Below, one piece after another: positions 43,276 through 54,232 of a stretch of 64,000 nucleotides of DNA. The stretch lies in the NCBI RefSeq assembly GCF_021726515.1, contig NZ_JAKKCJ010000004.1:368920-432919 (forward strand), given 5' to 3'. The number at the start of each line of letters is the position of its first letter. Position 1 is the stretch's first letter. The position numbers were made by a program, and so were the translations under genes. The DNA is from Vibrio sp. CK2-1 (lineage in GTDB: Bacteria; Pseudomonadota; Gammaproteobacteria; Enterobacterales; Vibrionaceae). Under the pieces are notes generated by a model that was given only the letters and a program-made list of their open reading frames with translations, was not told the origin of the DNA and did not search any database.

Positions 43276-46200
43276 TCACTTGTTAGCGGCACAATTTAAG
43301 TTTAAAAGCATAAGCTCACGAAGTGCGACGGAAAACTTAGCGAATTCATGTGCAGAACCGACTTTGAACTCATTCAAAATATTTTCCCAACGTTCTAGTG
43401 ATGGTCGATTAGATTCCAGCCAATCACTTAACTCACTTTCTACTTTCCTAGCTTGCTTATCATCACAACGACAAGAAAGAACTTGTAATGTTAAATTGCG
43501 TTGCTGCCAATCGAGATCTTCACGGAATGTCGCACGAGCAAGTGCTTGCCAGTGATTATCAACCGGTTGATTATTGATTTGATTCAAGAACCAATGCAGC
43601 GATAATCGGTCTCCTAAAGTGAAATACATTTTCGCGGTTTGCTCAATCGTCACCTTACATTCAGCGGCTACCGTAGAAATATCTAAAGCAGAATACAAGC
43701 TGGTTAAACGAGATATCTTATTGGCCAATTCAGAATCAACGCCTTGCTTGATCCAAGACTGAGCTTGCTGATTGTGCTCTTTCACTTCATCTTTGACTAA
43801 GTAATCATCAATTCCCGCCTGAACAGCAACAACATCAGCTTGGTAGTGTTGAATGATCTCATTAACACTTAATTTCAGCATACGATTTCGCAATAGCCAA
43901 CGTGATGATCGGCGTAAAATACGACGTAAAGACATCAATAATTCATACTGTACTTCCGCTGTGGCGGTGTTATCTAGGCTTCGCACCTTGTCAAACATAG
44001 AGCCAGCATCAAATATCTCTCTCGCAGCAACATAGGCATTAGTAATATCAATCACACTTGCCCCTGTCTCATCATGTAAGCGCGAGACAAAATTACAGCC
44101 CATTTCATTGACCATTTGATTGGCAAGTGAGGTGGCGATAATTTCTTGTCTCAATGGATGTTGATCCATGTATGAACCATAGTTACGGCGTAACTTGGTT
44201 GGGAAGTAATGAGTTAACAATTGCGCATTAAATGGGTCATTGGCAATCTCTTCACAAGCAAGTTGCTCTTTAAGCACCATTTTAGCGTAGGCAATCAATA
44301 CTGAAAGCTCAGGTCGAGTCAGCCCTTTGCCCTGCTTTTCCCTCTCCAATAAGGTTTCATCGTCAGGAATATATTCTAAAGCGCGATCCAATTTACCCAG
44401 CTTTTCTAACGCATGAATAAAGCGAATTTGTTCTTTCACCTGAGCGGTACCTTGATACTCACTCACCGAAATAGACTCTGACTGGCAGTACGCGTCTTCT
44501 AAAACAATCTCGCCAATTTCGTCTTCCATACTATTCAGTACTTCATTACGCTGCTTGATGGTAAGATCGCCATTGCTGACTAGCGTATTCAAGAAGATCT
44601 TAATATTCACTTCATTATCAGAACAATCTACACCACCAACATTATCAACAAAGTCGGTATTTACTCGGCCGCCAGTGAGTGCATATTCAATACGACCAAG
44701 CTGCGTCATACCTAAGTTACCGCCTTCACCAACTACTTTTGCACGTAGTTCTCGGCCATCAATACGCAGACTATCATTGGCTCTATCACCAACATCAGTA
44801 TGATTTTCTTCTGACGATTTAATGTAAGTACCGATGCCACCGTTCCACAGTAGATCAACATTCATTTTCAGCAGTAACTTGATCAACTCTGTTGGCGTGA
44901 CAGATTGCTTTTGTGTACCGACCATTTTTTGGATCTCAGGAGTCAATGAGATCGACTTGGAACGTCTTGAGAATATGCCGCCTCCTTGCGAGATCAAGCT
45001 TTGATCGTAATCTTCCCAACTCGATCTTGGCAATTTGAACAAGCGATCCCTTTCTTTCCAACTGCTTGCTGAATCTGGGTTTGGATCAATAAAGATATGC
45101 ATGTGGTTAAAGGCCGCTTGAAGTCGAATGTGTTTCGATAACAACATGCCATTACCAAATACATCACCGGCCATATCGCCAATCGCAACACAGGTAAAAT
45201 CAGTAGTCTGGCAATTAATTCCCATTTCGCGGAAGTGGCGTTTCACCGACTCCCAACCACCTTTAGCAGTAATCCCCATTGCCTTATGGTCGTAACCATT
45301 TGAACCACCAGAAGCAAAGGCATCACCTAGCCAAAAGTTGTATTCAGCCGAAACTGAGTTGGCAATATCGGAGAAGGTTGCCGTTCCTTTATCCGCTGCG
45401 ACAACAAGATAAGCATCATCGGCATCATGTCTAACTACATTAGTTGGCGGTACAATTTCTCCTTCAATAATGTTATCCGATACATCCAATAACGCGCGAA
45501 TAAAGCGTTTGTAGCAACGTTGACCTTCGGCAAAAATTTCATCTCGAGTAGTGAAATTTTGTTGGCGCTTACAGACAAAGCCACCTTTTGCCCCTACTGG
45601 AACAATCACGGTATTTTTAACTTGTTGTGCTTTAACCAAGCCTAAAATTTCAGTACGGAAATCTTCTTGGCGATCTGACCAGCGCAAACCACCACGAGCG
45701 ACTTTGCCAGCACGTAGATGTACACCTTCCACATCTGGTGCATAAACAAAGATCTCGAACTCAGGCACTGGCGCTGGAATTTCTGGAATATTTCTCGGCA
45801 TCAATTTCAACGCTAGCCACGGCTTCTCGATACCGTTTTCATCAGTTTGATAGAAGTTGGTTCGGATGGTCGCTTGGATCATTTCCATATAGCGACGAAT
45901 AATCCGATCATCATCTAAGCTTTCAACTTTCTCTAATTGCTCTTTAATTGAAGCAACTAATTTCTCTTCTGCTTTGCCTCTTGCTTTTACTTTTGGATCA
46001 AAGCGTTTTACAAATAAGGCAACTAAGGCTTGTGCCAATTTAGGATGATTAGAAAGTGTATCTTCAATGTATTGTTGACTAAATGGGAAGCCGACTTGAC
46101 GCATGTAACGCGCATAGCTTCGTAAAATTGTGACTTCTCTACCCGTTAAACCAGCAGAAAGAATCAATCTATTAAAGCCATCACTCTCTAGATCGCCTGA

Positions 46201-48135
46201 CCAAATGGCAGCAAATGCTTTTTGGAAACGATCTTGCGCTTCACGTAGATCGACACTTTGATCACCACGGTGCAGCATAGAGAAATCTAAGATCCAAAAG
46301 ACCGTCCCATCGGATTTTTCGATCTCGTATGGTGACTCTCCGATCACTCTAAGCCCAAGGTTTTCAAGCATTGGCATTACATCAGAAAGATGAATCGGCT
46401 CATTGCGGTGATACAATTTTAGGCGTACTGCTTTTGAATCGGCTCTGACTTCTTGCGGCCGATAAAACAACATGCCCAGTTTTTTATCTTCATTTAAAGA
46501 TTCCAACAGTTCAATATCGGCAACGGCTGTGCCGCCAGCTAACGTGGCTTCTTTATATGAGCGAGGGAAAGCATCCTGGTATTGCTTAGCTAGTTCGGTG
46601 CCTTTATTTTCGCCAAAATTACCCATAATAGACTGGGTTAAACGATCATCCCAAGATGAAGACGCTTCCATCAGATCCCTCTCAATCGTTTTAACATTGA
46701 TACCTTGAACATTGATATCTTGATTATTATTATCCACTCGCACTATGTAGTGGGTTCTTGCTAGCGGGCTTTCCGAAAAATAAGTAGTAAACTCAACATC
46801 TTGATCGCTTTTAAAGTAGTTCTTAAAGATCTGCTGAGTTTTGAATCGAAGTTCTGTGTTGTAACGCTCTTTGGTTACGTAGACCATGCAACTAAAGAAA
46901 CGTCCAAATGGGTCTTTGCGAACAAATAAACGTAATAAATCACGATCTTGCATTTGCACAACACCCATACCCACTTCAAGTAACTCTTCTTCACTAGCTT
47001 GAAGTAGTTCATCTCTTGGGTAATTTTCTAAAATATTATGCAGCGCTTTCCAGGAATACGATCCTTTTAGATAACCACTTGATTGTAAAATGCGCGCGAC
47101 TTTATCTCGAATAAGCGGAATGCTACCGACACTTTGGTTGTAAACTGCTGAAGTATATAAACCTACAAAACGATGCTCCCCAATCACCTTGCCTTTATCA
47201 TCAAACTTTTTGATGCCAACATAATCGGTGTGAGCGCGACGGTGAATAGTAGAAGCATGACTGCCTTTTGTTAAAACCAGTAGCTCTTGCTTAGTCACTT
47301 CCATTCTTGCGGATTCAAGCAGTTCAGATAGTTTGTAACTGCGAATGCGACTTTCTTGTTTCAATAAACCAAGTGCAGGAGATTGAGATGGATTGAGCTC
47401 CAAGTCCCCTTTTGTAGCTTTTAGCTCAAACTCTTTGTACCCCATAAAGGTAAAGTTATGTTCACCAAGCCAACGTAGAAATGCTAAATCTTCTTGTAGT
47501 CTTTCTTTCTCTAGTGGAATATTATTGATGTTGTCTTCGGTTTCTTTTATTGCAAGTAGTAACTTGTCACTCATCTTGTGCCAATCTTCAACAACTGAGC
47601 GAGTATCTTTCAGAACCGACAATAATTCGTCTTTCAATTCCGACATGCGAGCTTTGTCATTCAAACGATCTATTTCAATATGAAATAACGATTGCATATC
47701 ACCTTGCCCATCATTAATCGCGACAACTTCACCTTTATTTCTACTAATTTGAGTAGGTGCATTGGCCATAAAGTGACTGGTTAAGCCTAAACGATTGATC
47801 GCCATTTTGACTGAGTCTACTAAAAATGCAGAATCAGGAACGACTATCTCAATAACCGTATGACTCGACTGCCAACCTTGGCGGCTTAATGTTGGGTTGA
47901 ACACTTTTACTGACACCATATCGGCGTCTTTTTCTAGGATGTGCTGCCACAAACTGACAACCGCACCATAGAGATCAGATTCATTCCTTTGAAAAAGATC
48001 ATCTTGCGAAATATTACTGTATAGATGTTCAGCTAACTTGCTGACTAAAGGCTGAGTTTCCGATTCTAATTTGTCCTGTATAAGTTGATAGACTTTCTCA
48101 AGTAAGACAGGGGTGACTTTTTCACTCGTTGGCAT
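43276..48135 (-). CDS. gdhB: large NAD-dependent glutamate dehydrogenase
   Basis: 1619 aa from ATG 48135 (GGAGTG ribosome site). This is the 180-kDa GDH class: a long N-terminal regulatory region with ACT-like parts, a catalytic core around residues 700-1170 and a C-terminal helical region. The core contains LRWSDRQEDFRTEILGL, VPVGAKGGF and AIGDMAGDVFGNGMLLS. It deaminates glutamate to 2-oxoglutarate with NAD, mainly for amino-acid catabolism. The longest gene in the window, with an intact frame. Confidence 0.95.
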   Translation of the reverse strand: MPTSEKVTPVLLEKVYQLIQDKLESETQPLVSKLAEHLYSNISQDDLFQRNESDLYGAVVSLWQHILEKDADMVSVKVFNPTLSRQGWQSSHTVIEIVVPDSAFLVDSVKMAINRLGLTSHFMANAPTQISRNKGEVVAINDGQGDMQSLFHIEIDRLNDKARMSELKDELLSVLKDTRSVVEDWHKMSDKLLLAIKETEDNINNIPLEKERLQEDLAFLRWLGEHNFTFMGYKEFELKATKGDLELNPSQSPALGLLKQESRIRSYKLSELLESARMEVTKQELLVLTKGSHASTIHRRAHTDYVGIKKFDDKGKVIGEHRFVGLYTSAVYNQSVGSIPLIRDKVARILQSSGYLKGSYSWKALHNILENYPRDELLQASEEELLEVGMGVVQMQDRDLLRLFVRKDPFGRFFSCMVYVTKERYNTELRFKTQQIFKNYFKSDQDVEFTTYFSESPLARTHYIVRVDNNNQDINVQGINVKTIERDLMEASSSWDDRLTQSIMGNFGENKGTELAKQYQDAFPRSYKEATLAGGTAVADIELLESLNEDKKLGMLFYRPQEVRADSKAVRLKLYHRNEPIHLSDVMPMLENLGLRVIGESPYEIEKSDGTVFWILDFSMLHRGDQSVDLREAQDRFQKAFAAIWSGDLESDGFNRLILSAGLTGREVTILRSYARYMRQVGFPFSQQYIEDTLSNHPKLAQALVALFVKRFDPKVKARGKAEEKLVASIKEQLEKVESLDDDRIIRRYMEMIQATIRTNFYQTDENGIEKPWLALKLMPRNIPEIPAPVPEFEIFVYAPDVEGVHLRAGKVARGGLRWSDRQEDFRTEILGLVKAQQVKNTVIVPVGAKGGFVCKRQQNFTTRDEIFAEGQRCYKRFIRALLDVSDNIIEGEIVPPTNVVRHDADDAYLVVAADKGTATFSDIANSVSAEYNFWLGDAFASGGSNGYDHKAMGITAKGGWESVKRHFREMGINCQTTDFTCVAIGDMAGDVFGNGMLLSKHIRLQAAFNHMHIFIDPNPDSASSWKERDRLFKLPRSSWEDYDQSLISQGGGIFSRRSKSISLTPEIQKMVGTQKQSVTPTELIKLLLKMNVDLLWNGGIGTYIKSSEENHTDVGDRANDSLRIDGRELRAKVVGEGGNLGMTQLGRIEYALTGGRVNTDFVDNVGGVDCSDNEVNIKIFLNTLVSNGDLTIKQRNEVLNSMEDEIGEIVLEDAYCQSESISVSEYQGTAQVKEQIRFIHALEKLGKLDRALEYIPDDETLLEREKQGKGLTRPELSVLIAYAKMVLKEQLACEEIANDPFNAQLLTHYFPTKLRRNYGSYMDQHPLRQEIIATSLANQMVNEMGCNFVSRLHDETGASVIDITNAYVAAREIFDAGSMFDKVRSLDNTATAEVQYELLMSLRRILRRSSRWLLRNRMLKLSVNEIIQHYQADVVAVQAGIDDYLVKDEVKEHNQQAQSWIKQGVDSELANKISRLTSLYSALDISTVAAECKVTIEQTAKMYFTLGDRLSLHWFLNQINNQPVDNHWQALARATFREDLDWQQRNLTLQVLSCRCDDKQARKVESELSDWLESNRPSLERWENILNEFKVGSAHEFAKFSVALRELMLLNLNCAANK

Positions 48136-48603
48136 CTTTACACTCCACAAAATGGGGATATTATTTTTATATTGTTCACGTTACGAAACGGTACTAAACA
48201 CTACTGAAAAACGGCTTGTTAGAATCTTTGCTGTCTTATTCTAAAAGCTACCAGATGTTATTTAGATACAGGTATATTGTAAGAGTAGTATTGATAGAAA
48301 GTTAAATGGTTTCCTAGCGATATACAGGATAAAAGTCGAATATGTGACTTAGGCACTTATTGGAAGCACTTCAAAATAATCAATGTAAAAATGAAACGTC
48401 TGTTTAAGCAACTCATGACAATCACTTTCGCTACAGAGGAGATGATTTTTCGGTATTTTCTATACTTAAAAATGATAAATCGCCCTGTTTCCCAAAGAAC
48501 TTGTCCCAAAGACCTTTTCCCCAAAAGTTAAAACGAAAAAAGCAGCCCGAAGACTGCTTATGGATTGATCACTTAATGGTATGAAAATCGTTAGAACTAA
48601 GAG
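48136..48603. other. 468-bp gene-free gap between gdhB and pepN
   Basis: Contains the gdhB promoter area on its left and the pepN terminator on its right. I see no small gene or RNA family in between. Confidence 0.6.
48535..48559 (-). terminator. terminator of pepN
   Basis: On the minus strand: 8-bp stem AAGCAGTC / GGCTGCTT (one T-G pair) closed by a TTCG tetraloop, then T6. Confidence 0.9.
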
Positions 48604-51210
48604 TTACGCCTCTAGTGCCTTATTGATTTTTTCATAAAGATCTTTAGCGAGATTCTCAAGTTTCGATAACTTTTCTAGCTCAGTACGAATAAGCGCCTGA
48701 CGAGTTTCATCGTATTGACGATACTTCAATAAAGGATCGATCATACGAGAAGCAACCTGCGGATTACTTTCATTGAGTTGAATAAGAATTTCACTGGCAA
48801 ATTGATAACCCGAACCATCAATGGCGTGGAAGTTCACTGGGTTTTGTCCAAAGAAAGCACCAACCAAGCTGCGTGTTCTATTTGGATTTTTCAAGCTAAA
48901 TGCAGCATGAGACATAGTTTGCTTAATCATCTCTAAAGCATTATTTGCAGGATTGGTTCCTTGCAACATAAACCATTTATCCATTACCAAGCCATCATGG
49001 CTCCACTTATCACTAAAATCTTTCATTAGTGATTCACGACAAGCTAATTTTGCTTGGTTGGCTGAACTCATCGCCGCCATCGTATCTGTCATATTATTTG
49101 CAGATTGATATTGTGCGGTGACCAGTTTTTCACCTTCATCCGTCACGGCCAAATAAGCTAAGCAAGTATTACGTAATGAACGCTTACCAATACAATCATG
49201 CTCTACCGAATACTGCTCTTGCTTTAAGCTGTGGTACATAGCGGTTAGTTCTTCAACTAATTCTGCTGAAATGGCACGTTTCATAAAGCCTAGTGCCTCA
49301 GCGATTGCATCGACATCAACCGGTTTGAACCAACCTGCTACTTCGTTCTGACTTGGAAGCGTGAGCATTTCGGCGATAAAGGCAGGCTCCAATGTTTCAC
49401 TTAACAAAATACCTTTAAAAGCATCAAGCACAGATTGTGGTAATGACAATTCTTTGCCCGCTTGGAATGCGGCGATATTTTGACGTAAATATTTGGCAAT
49501 CAAATTCTGTCCAGCATCCCAACAAGCAAATTCATTCTGTGCTTTGACCATTAGGAACATCAGATCTTCATCAGAATAGTCGTATTCTAATTTAATTGGC
49601 GCAGAGAACTCACGTAGTAACGAGATCACTGGCTTTTCTGAGACATTTTCAAACACAAAGCTTTGTTCAGCTTGGGTAAAATTCAACACATTGCCGACGG
49701 GTTTACCATTGATAACCATAGGAATGATGCTGCCATCTTGGGCATATAACTCAACATTCATTGGAATATGAAGAGCTTGTTTTTCAGGTTGATCTTGTGT
49801 TGCTGCTGTTGCTTGAGTCAGCTGTAAAGTGAAGGTGTTATTTTGCTGATCATAGCTTGTTGTCGCTTTTACTTGTGGCGTACCTGATTGGCTGTACCAT
49901 AAACGGAATTGCTGTAAATCAACACCAGATGCATCTTCCATCGCCGCCACAAAATCATCACAAGTCGCCGCGGTTCCATCATGGCGCTCAACGTAAAGTT
50001 TCATGCCCTTTTGGAAATTCTCTTCGCCCAGTAATGTGTGGATCATTCGGATCACTTCACTACCTTTTTCATATACTGTTAAAGTATAGAAGTTATTCAT
50101 TTCTATCACTTTTTCAGGACGAATTGGGTGTGACATTGGGCTGGCATCTTCAGCAAATTGCGGGCCACGAATGATGCGAACGTTATTAATACGATTCACT
50201 GCGCGCGAGCCTAGATCGGAAGAAAACTCTTGATCACGGAAAACCGTTAAGCCTTCTTTCAGACTCAATTGGAACCAATCACGACAAGTAATTCGGTTAC
50301 CCGTCCAGTTATGGAAATATTCATGACCAATCACTGCTTCAATACCTAGGTAATCAGTATCGGTTGCGGTTTGGTCATTCGCCAATACGTACTTAGAGTT
50401 AAAGACGTTCAAACCTTTGTTTTCCATTGCGCCCATGTTGAAGAAATCAACTGCCACAATCATATAAATATCAAGGTCATACTCTAATCCAAAGCGCTCT
50501 TCATCCCACTTCATAGCATTAATCAGTGAAGTCATTGCGTGTGGCGCTCTATCTAAATTGCCTTGATCAACGAAGATTTCTAACTCTACTTTACGACCAG
50601 ACATTGTCGTATATTGATCTCTTAATACATCGAATTGGCCAGCCACTAAAGCAAACAAATACGATGGTTTTGGATGTGGATCCGACCATTTCACCCAATG
50701 ACGACCATTATCAAGATCACCACTATCCACTCGGTTACCATTGCTTAGCAAATAAGGGTTGGTTTCTTTATCCGCAATAACGGTAGTAGTGTATTTTGCC
50801 AACACATCTGGGCGGTCAAGGAAATACGTAATTCGGCGGAAACCTTCAGCTTCACACTGAGTACAGAATGCACCGCCAGATTTATACAAGCCTTCTAATG
50901 CCGTATTTTCAGATGGATTAACTTTAGTGATGATGGTTAATTCAAATTCTTTCGGTAAGTCATGAATATGAAGATTGGTGTCAGTAAGTTCATAAGCTGA
51001 CCACTCCACTCCATCAATTTGAATACCAGCCAACTCCATATGCTCACCGTCTAAGGTAAGTGTTGAGTTATCTTTTTGCTTAATCACTTTAGAGACAGCA
51101 GTAACCGTTGTCTCTTGATCAAATAAATCAAACGTTAAATCGAGATCGCTAATCGTAAAATCTGGAGAAGTGTAATTTTTACGGTACTTAGCTTGTGGCT
51201 GGTGAGTCAT
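48604..51210 (-). CDS. pepN: aminopeptidase N
   Basis: 868 aa (E. coli 870). M1-family zinc aminopeptidase, the main cytoplasmic enzyme that removes N-terminal residues from peptides. Exopeptidase motif GAMENKG and zinc site HEYFHNWTGNR with the third ligand in LKEGLTVFRDQEF are complete. The ATG at 51210 (MTHQPQAKYR) has AAAAGGATTG before it; an upstream TTG is less likely. Confidence 0.97.
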   Translation of the reverse strand: MTHQPQAKYRKNYTSPDFTISDLDLTFDLFDQETTVTAVSKVIKQKDNSTLTLDGEHMELAGIQIDGVEWSAYELTDTNLHIHDLPKEFELTIITKVNPSENTALEGLYKSGGAFCTQCEAEGFRRITYFLDRPDVLAKYTTTVIADKETNPYLLSNGNRVDSGDLDNGRHWVKWSDPHPKPSYLFALVAGQFDVLRDQYTTMSGRKVELEIFVDQGNLDRAPHAMTSLINAMKWDEERFGLEYDLDIYMIVAVDFFNMGAMENKGLNVFNSKYVLANDQTATDTDYLGIEAVIGHEYFHNWTGNRITCRDWFQLSLKEGLTVFRDQEFSSDLGSRAVNRINNVRIIRGPQFAEDASPMSHPIRPEKVIEMNNFYTLTVYEKGSEVIRMIHTLLGEENFQKGMKLYVERHDGTAATCDDFVAAMEDASGVDLQQFRLWYSQSGTPQVKATTSYDQQNNTFTLQLTQATAATQDQPEKQALHIPMNVELYAQDGSIIPMVINGKPVGNVLNFTQAEQSFVFENVSEKPVISLLREFSAPIKLEYDYSDEDLMFLMVKAQNEFACWDAGQNLIAKYLRQNIAAFQAGKELSLPQSVLDAFKGILLSETLEPAFIAEMLTLPSQNEVAGWFKPVDVDAIAEALGFMKRAISAELVEELTAMYHSLKQEQYSVEHDCIGKRSLRNTCLAYLAVTDEGEKLVTAQYQSANNMTDTMAAMSSANQAKLACRESLMKDFSDKWSHDGLVMDKWFMLQGTNPANNALEMIKQTMSHAAFSLKNPNRTRSLVGAFFGQNPVNFHAIDGSGYQFASEILIQLNESNPQVASRMIDPLLKYRQYDETRQALIRTELEKLSKLENLAKDLYEKINKALEA

Positions 51211-51351
51211 ATTCAATCCTTTTCATGTTCGAATGAGTCAAACCATTCTTGCACAAAATATTGATATTTCCCATTAGCCCACAACAGAAATGCTAATAAT
51301 CACTTTATCAAAAGCTATTATGATTATTTATTAAGCTGCCTTTGCTATTTT

Positions 51352-52026
51352 TCAATGAAGCTTGAGGTTGCTACGCTGAAAAGCAATATACATATCAACA
51401 TCATGACTACTCAACACTAACTGATCAGAGTTTAATGCAAATTGAGATGACTGCTCCCCATCGCTATAGATGAAGTAAATGTAATTGTCTTCTATATAGT
51501 AAACGCCGTCACGATACTTGTTATCACCTTTCTCATTAAAGGATTGAATGGAAAAATAAAAGTTGGGGTATAAAACCAAATCAATATCAGATACTGAACT
51601 AGAAGCTACATCCCCACCTTTTACTTCAATACTACGCCAGTAGCCGGATAAATATTTAGGTACCGTTTTATTAAACGCCACACCATTTAATAAAAGTTGA
51701 TTGGCATTAACAGTATATTGATACGATTGAGGAGCCTCAGACCGAGTACCCAGAATGATTTCTGCATTACTAACGGAGTATTCTCCAGACCATGAGTGAA
51801 CCGTATGATCTTTACGCTTAATTTGAATTTCAAATTGGTAGTTAGATTCTAATTGCAGAGTAATCGATAGGAAATCTTCGGGGATTAATTCTGGAGAAGG
51901 ATTAATCACATGCCATTGTCCAATCAAAAAAGGATTATCGAACAAAAACATATCATATTTTTTAGGTGACTCGAACGCTGCGGCCCCTAAGGCAAGACTA
52001 CTTAATAACACAATTAAACTTTTCAT
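51352..52026 (-). CDS. exported protein of unknown function
   Basis: 224 aa with signal peptide MKSLIVLLSSLALGAAA. The mature part shows two similar beta-rich units, each starting with a Trp-containing strand: IGQWHVINPSPELIPEDFLSI (about residue 35) and LSGYWRSIEVKGGDV (about residue 125). Each then has a YQFEIQ or FYFSIQ strand and a Y-x-V/I-x-N/D-x-x-I strand, so it looks like a tandem lipocalin-like or duplicated domain. I do not recognise the family. Monocistronic between pepN and prc. Confidence 0.72.
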   Translation of the reverse strand: MKSLIVLLSSLALGAAAFESPKKYDMFLFDNPFLIGQWHVINPSPELIPEDFLSITLQLESNYQFEIQIKRKDHTVHSWSGEYSVSNAEIILGTRSEAPQSYQYTVNANQLLLNGVAFNKTVPKYLSGYWRSIEVKGGDVASSSVSDIDLVLYPNFYFSIQSFNEKGDNKYRDGVYYIEDNYIYFIYSDGEQSSQFALNSDQLVLSSHDVDMYIAFQRSNLKLH

Positions 52027-52150
52027 CCGCCTCTCCCAGTATCATTGTAAACAAGACAAAGGCTCTTCACTCAGGCATATCGAAAAGGAAAAGACTTGAA
52101 CCTATTAATTAAGGATAGTTGTATGTTTTAAGAGCAGCAAATTGAATTGC

Positions 52151-52182
52151 ATAAAAAAAGCGAGACCGAAATGGCCTCGCTT
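52151..52182 (-). terminator. terminator of prc
   Basis: On the minus strand: stem AAGCGAG / CTCGCTT, extended by GCC/GGT with one wobble, then T7. Confidence 0.88.
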
Positions 52183-52209
52183 GATATAGGTAAAACAGAA
52201 CGAATATAA

Positions 52210-54216
52210 TTAACTATTTGATAAATCTGCAGTAATAGAAACAGCTTCATCTAAGTAAGCATCTGGTGCTTCATAGTCTTTAGGGATATCGTCCAAAGTT
52301 TTAAACTCTGGTTTACCTGCTAATTTTTGACGCTTGTTTACACGCTCTAATCGCTCTTTATCCGCTTTATCGACTTCAGCTTCACGGAATTTCTCATTTA
52401 AAGAAATCGTTGTATCATCTTTTTCTGCTTGATATTTCTCAATATTTTTCTGAATAAATGAAAACTCAAGGTCGTTAGCAATACGCTGCTTATGTAAAGT
52501 GGTTAATTTCGCGACTTCCGCTTGTAATGCATCTTTCGATTCAACTGGAGTATAGTTAGCCGCAGGGATTTGGTCCCAAGGCAGAGCGTTATCTTCTACA
52601 CTTTCCCCTGTATCTTCAGGAGCAATCGCACTTGGAAATGGAATATCAGGTGATACGCCTTTTCTTTGTGTGCTGCCACCGCTGATACGGTAGAACTTTT
52701 GAATCGTATATTGAACGTAACCTAATTCTTGATCGAACGTATCATAAATATGCGTCAATGAACGATGCTGCTGTACCGTTCCCTTACCATAAGAATTTTC
52801 GCCAAGAATAATTGCACGATCGTAGTCTTGCATGGCAGCAGCAAAAATTTCAGATGCCGATGCACTGTAGCGGTTAATTAATACCGTTAATGGACCATCG
52901 TAATGCTCAACAACATCGGTATCGCTATCAACATTGACTCGGTCATAACTATCACGCACTTGAACCACTGGCCCTTGAGTGATAAATAAACCCGATAAAT
53001 CAATCGCTTCTGTTAATGCACCGCCGCCATTGTTACGTAAATCAACAACCACACCATCCACTTTCTTCTGATTAAACTCAGCAAGTAGTTTATTGGTATC
53101 TTTTGCTAATCCAACGTAGAAACTTGGTACTTCTAGTACACCGATTGTTTTTCCATTCTTTTCGATAACTTTCGATTTAACGGCACGGTCTTCTAGACGA
53201 ATTTTATCACGCACAATTGTGACAACGTGACTTTTTGCACTCTTCCCTTCAGGCAAGATTTGCAGATTAACTTTGGTACCTTTCGGACCTTTGATCAGTT
53301 GCACGACATCATCAAGACGCATTCCGATGATATCAACCATCTTCTTACCATCTTGACCAACCGCAATGATTTTATCCCCTTCAGAAAGTTCTTTCGAACC
53401 CGCTGCTGGGCCACCCGTTACTAACGAACGAATAATAGTATAATCATCTTCCGATTGTAGAACCGCACCAATCCCTTCTAGCGACAAGCTCATCTCAGAT
53501 TGGAATTCATCCGCTGAACGTGGCGACAGGTAACTAGTATGTGGATCGATTTGGCGAGCAAACGCATTCATGTAGATTTGAAAAACATCTTCACTATGAG
53601 CCTGAGTAATTCGCTTGATGGCATTGTTATAACGTTTAGTTAATAACTCCTTAATTTCTGGCCATTCTTTACCAGTCAATTTAAGGTTTAACGCATCATA
53701 CTTTACTCTTTGACGCCATAACTCATCGACTTCAGCTGTATCCTTCGGCCATGCAGCTTTAGAACGATCAAGTTCCATTTTCTCATCAGTATCAAACTTG
53801 ATTTCATTATCGAGCAAGGTTAATGCATAAGAAAAACGCTCGTAACGACGCTTCATTGATAGATTAAACATATCAAACGCAGCTTTGGTATCGCCCGACT
53901 TCAATTGATCATCAATATCCGTTTCAAATGGTTTGAAACTATCAATATCAGCTTGAGTGAAAATATTACGGTTGTAATCGAGAGATTCTAAGTAGCGATC
54001 GAAAATACCTTTAGAAAAAGCATCATCTAGATTGAAGTGTTTGTAATGAGAACGAGTAAAACGTTTAGCGACTCGTTGACTTGCAATTGCATGCTGAGAT
54101 TCAGGAGCCAGAGTTGGAATCTGTGACTCGCTGATCGTCGGCTGTACAGCAAATGCAGAGTTTGCTGCTAGCGTTAAGCTAGCAGCAAGTAGTGAAACTT
54201 TTAATCGGCAATTCAT
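52210..54216 (-). CDS. prc: tail-specific periplasmic protease Prc (Tsp)
   Basis: 668 aa (E. coli 682). Signal peptide MNCRLKVSLLAASLTLAANSAFA, an N-terminal helical region, a PDZ domain near residues 240-320 (IGAVLQSEDDYTIIRSLVTGGPA), and the S41 protease domain. The Ser is in NRYSASASEIFAAAMQDYDR and the Lys in GENSYGKGTVQ. It degrades proteins with non-polar C-termini, processes FtsI and regulates peptidoglycan hydrolases. It follows proQ by 16 bp as in E. coli. Confidence 0.96.
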   Translation of the reverse strand: MNCRLKVSLLAASLTLAANSAFAVQPTISESQIPTLAPESQHAIASQRVAKRFTRSHYKHFNLDDAFSKGIFDRYLESLDYNRNIFTQADIDSFKPFETDIDDQLKSGDTKAAFDMFNLSMKRRYERFSYALTLLDNEIKFDTDEKMELDRSKAAWPKDTAEVDELWRQRVKYDALNLKLTGKEWPEIKELLTKRYNNAIKRITQAHSEDVFQIYMNAFARQIDPHTSYLSPRSADEFQSEMSLSLEGIGAVLQSEDDYTIIRSLVTGGPAAGSKELSEGDKIIAVGQDGKKMVDIIGMRLDDVVQLIKGPKGTKVNLQILPEGKSAKSHVVTIVRDKIRLEDRAVKSKVIEKNGKTIGVLEVPSFYVGLAKDTNKLLAEFNQKKVDGVVVDLRNNGGGALTEAIDLSGLFITQGPVVQVRDSYDRVNVDSDTDVVEHYDGPLTVLINRYSASASEIFAAAMQDYDRAIILGENSYGKGTVQQHRSLTHIYDTFDQELGYVQYTIQKFYRISGGSTQRKGVSPDIPFPSAIAPEDTGESVEDNALPWDQIPAANYTPVESKDALQAEVAKLTTLHKQRIANDLEFSFIQKNIEKYQAEKDDTTISLNEKFREAEVDKADKERLERVNKRQKLAGKPEFKTLDDIPKDYEAPDAYLDEAVSITADLSNS
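53219..53231. other. matS-like site, one mismatch
   Basis: GTGACAACGTGAC against GTGACRNYGTCAC: 12 of 13 positions, inside prc. Confidence 0.3.
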
Positions 54217-54232
54217 GCGTAGGAATATCCTT

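Noticed and set aside
47393..47683. Several 60-96-codon frames opposite gdhB, including this one
   Set aside because: All are antisense shadows of a long intact gene and lack ribosome sites or recognisable motifs.
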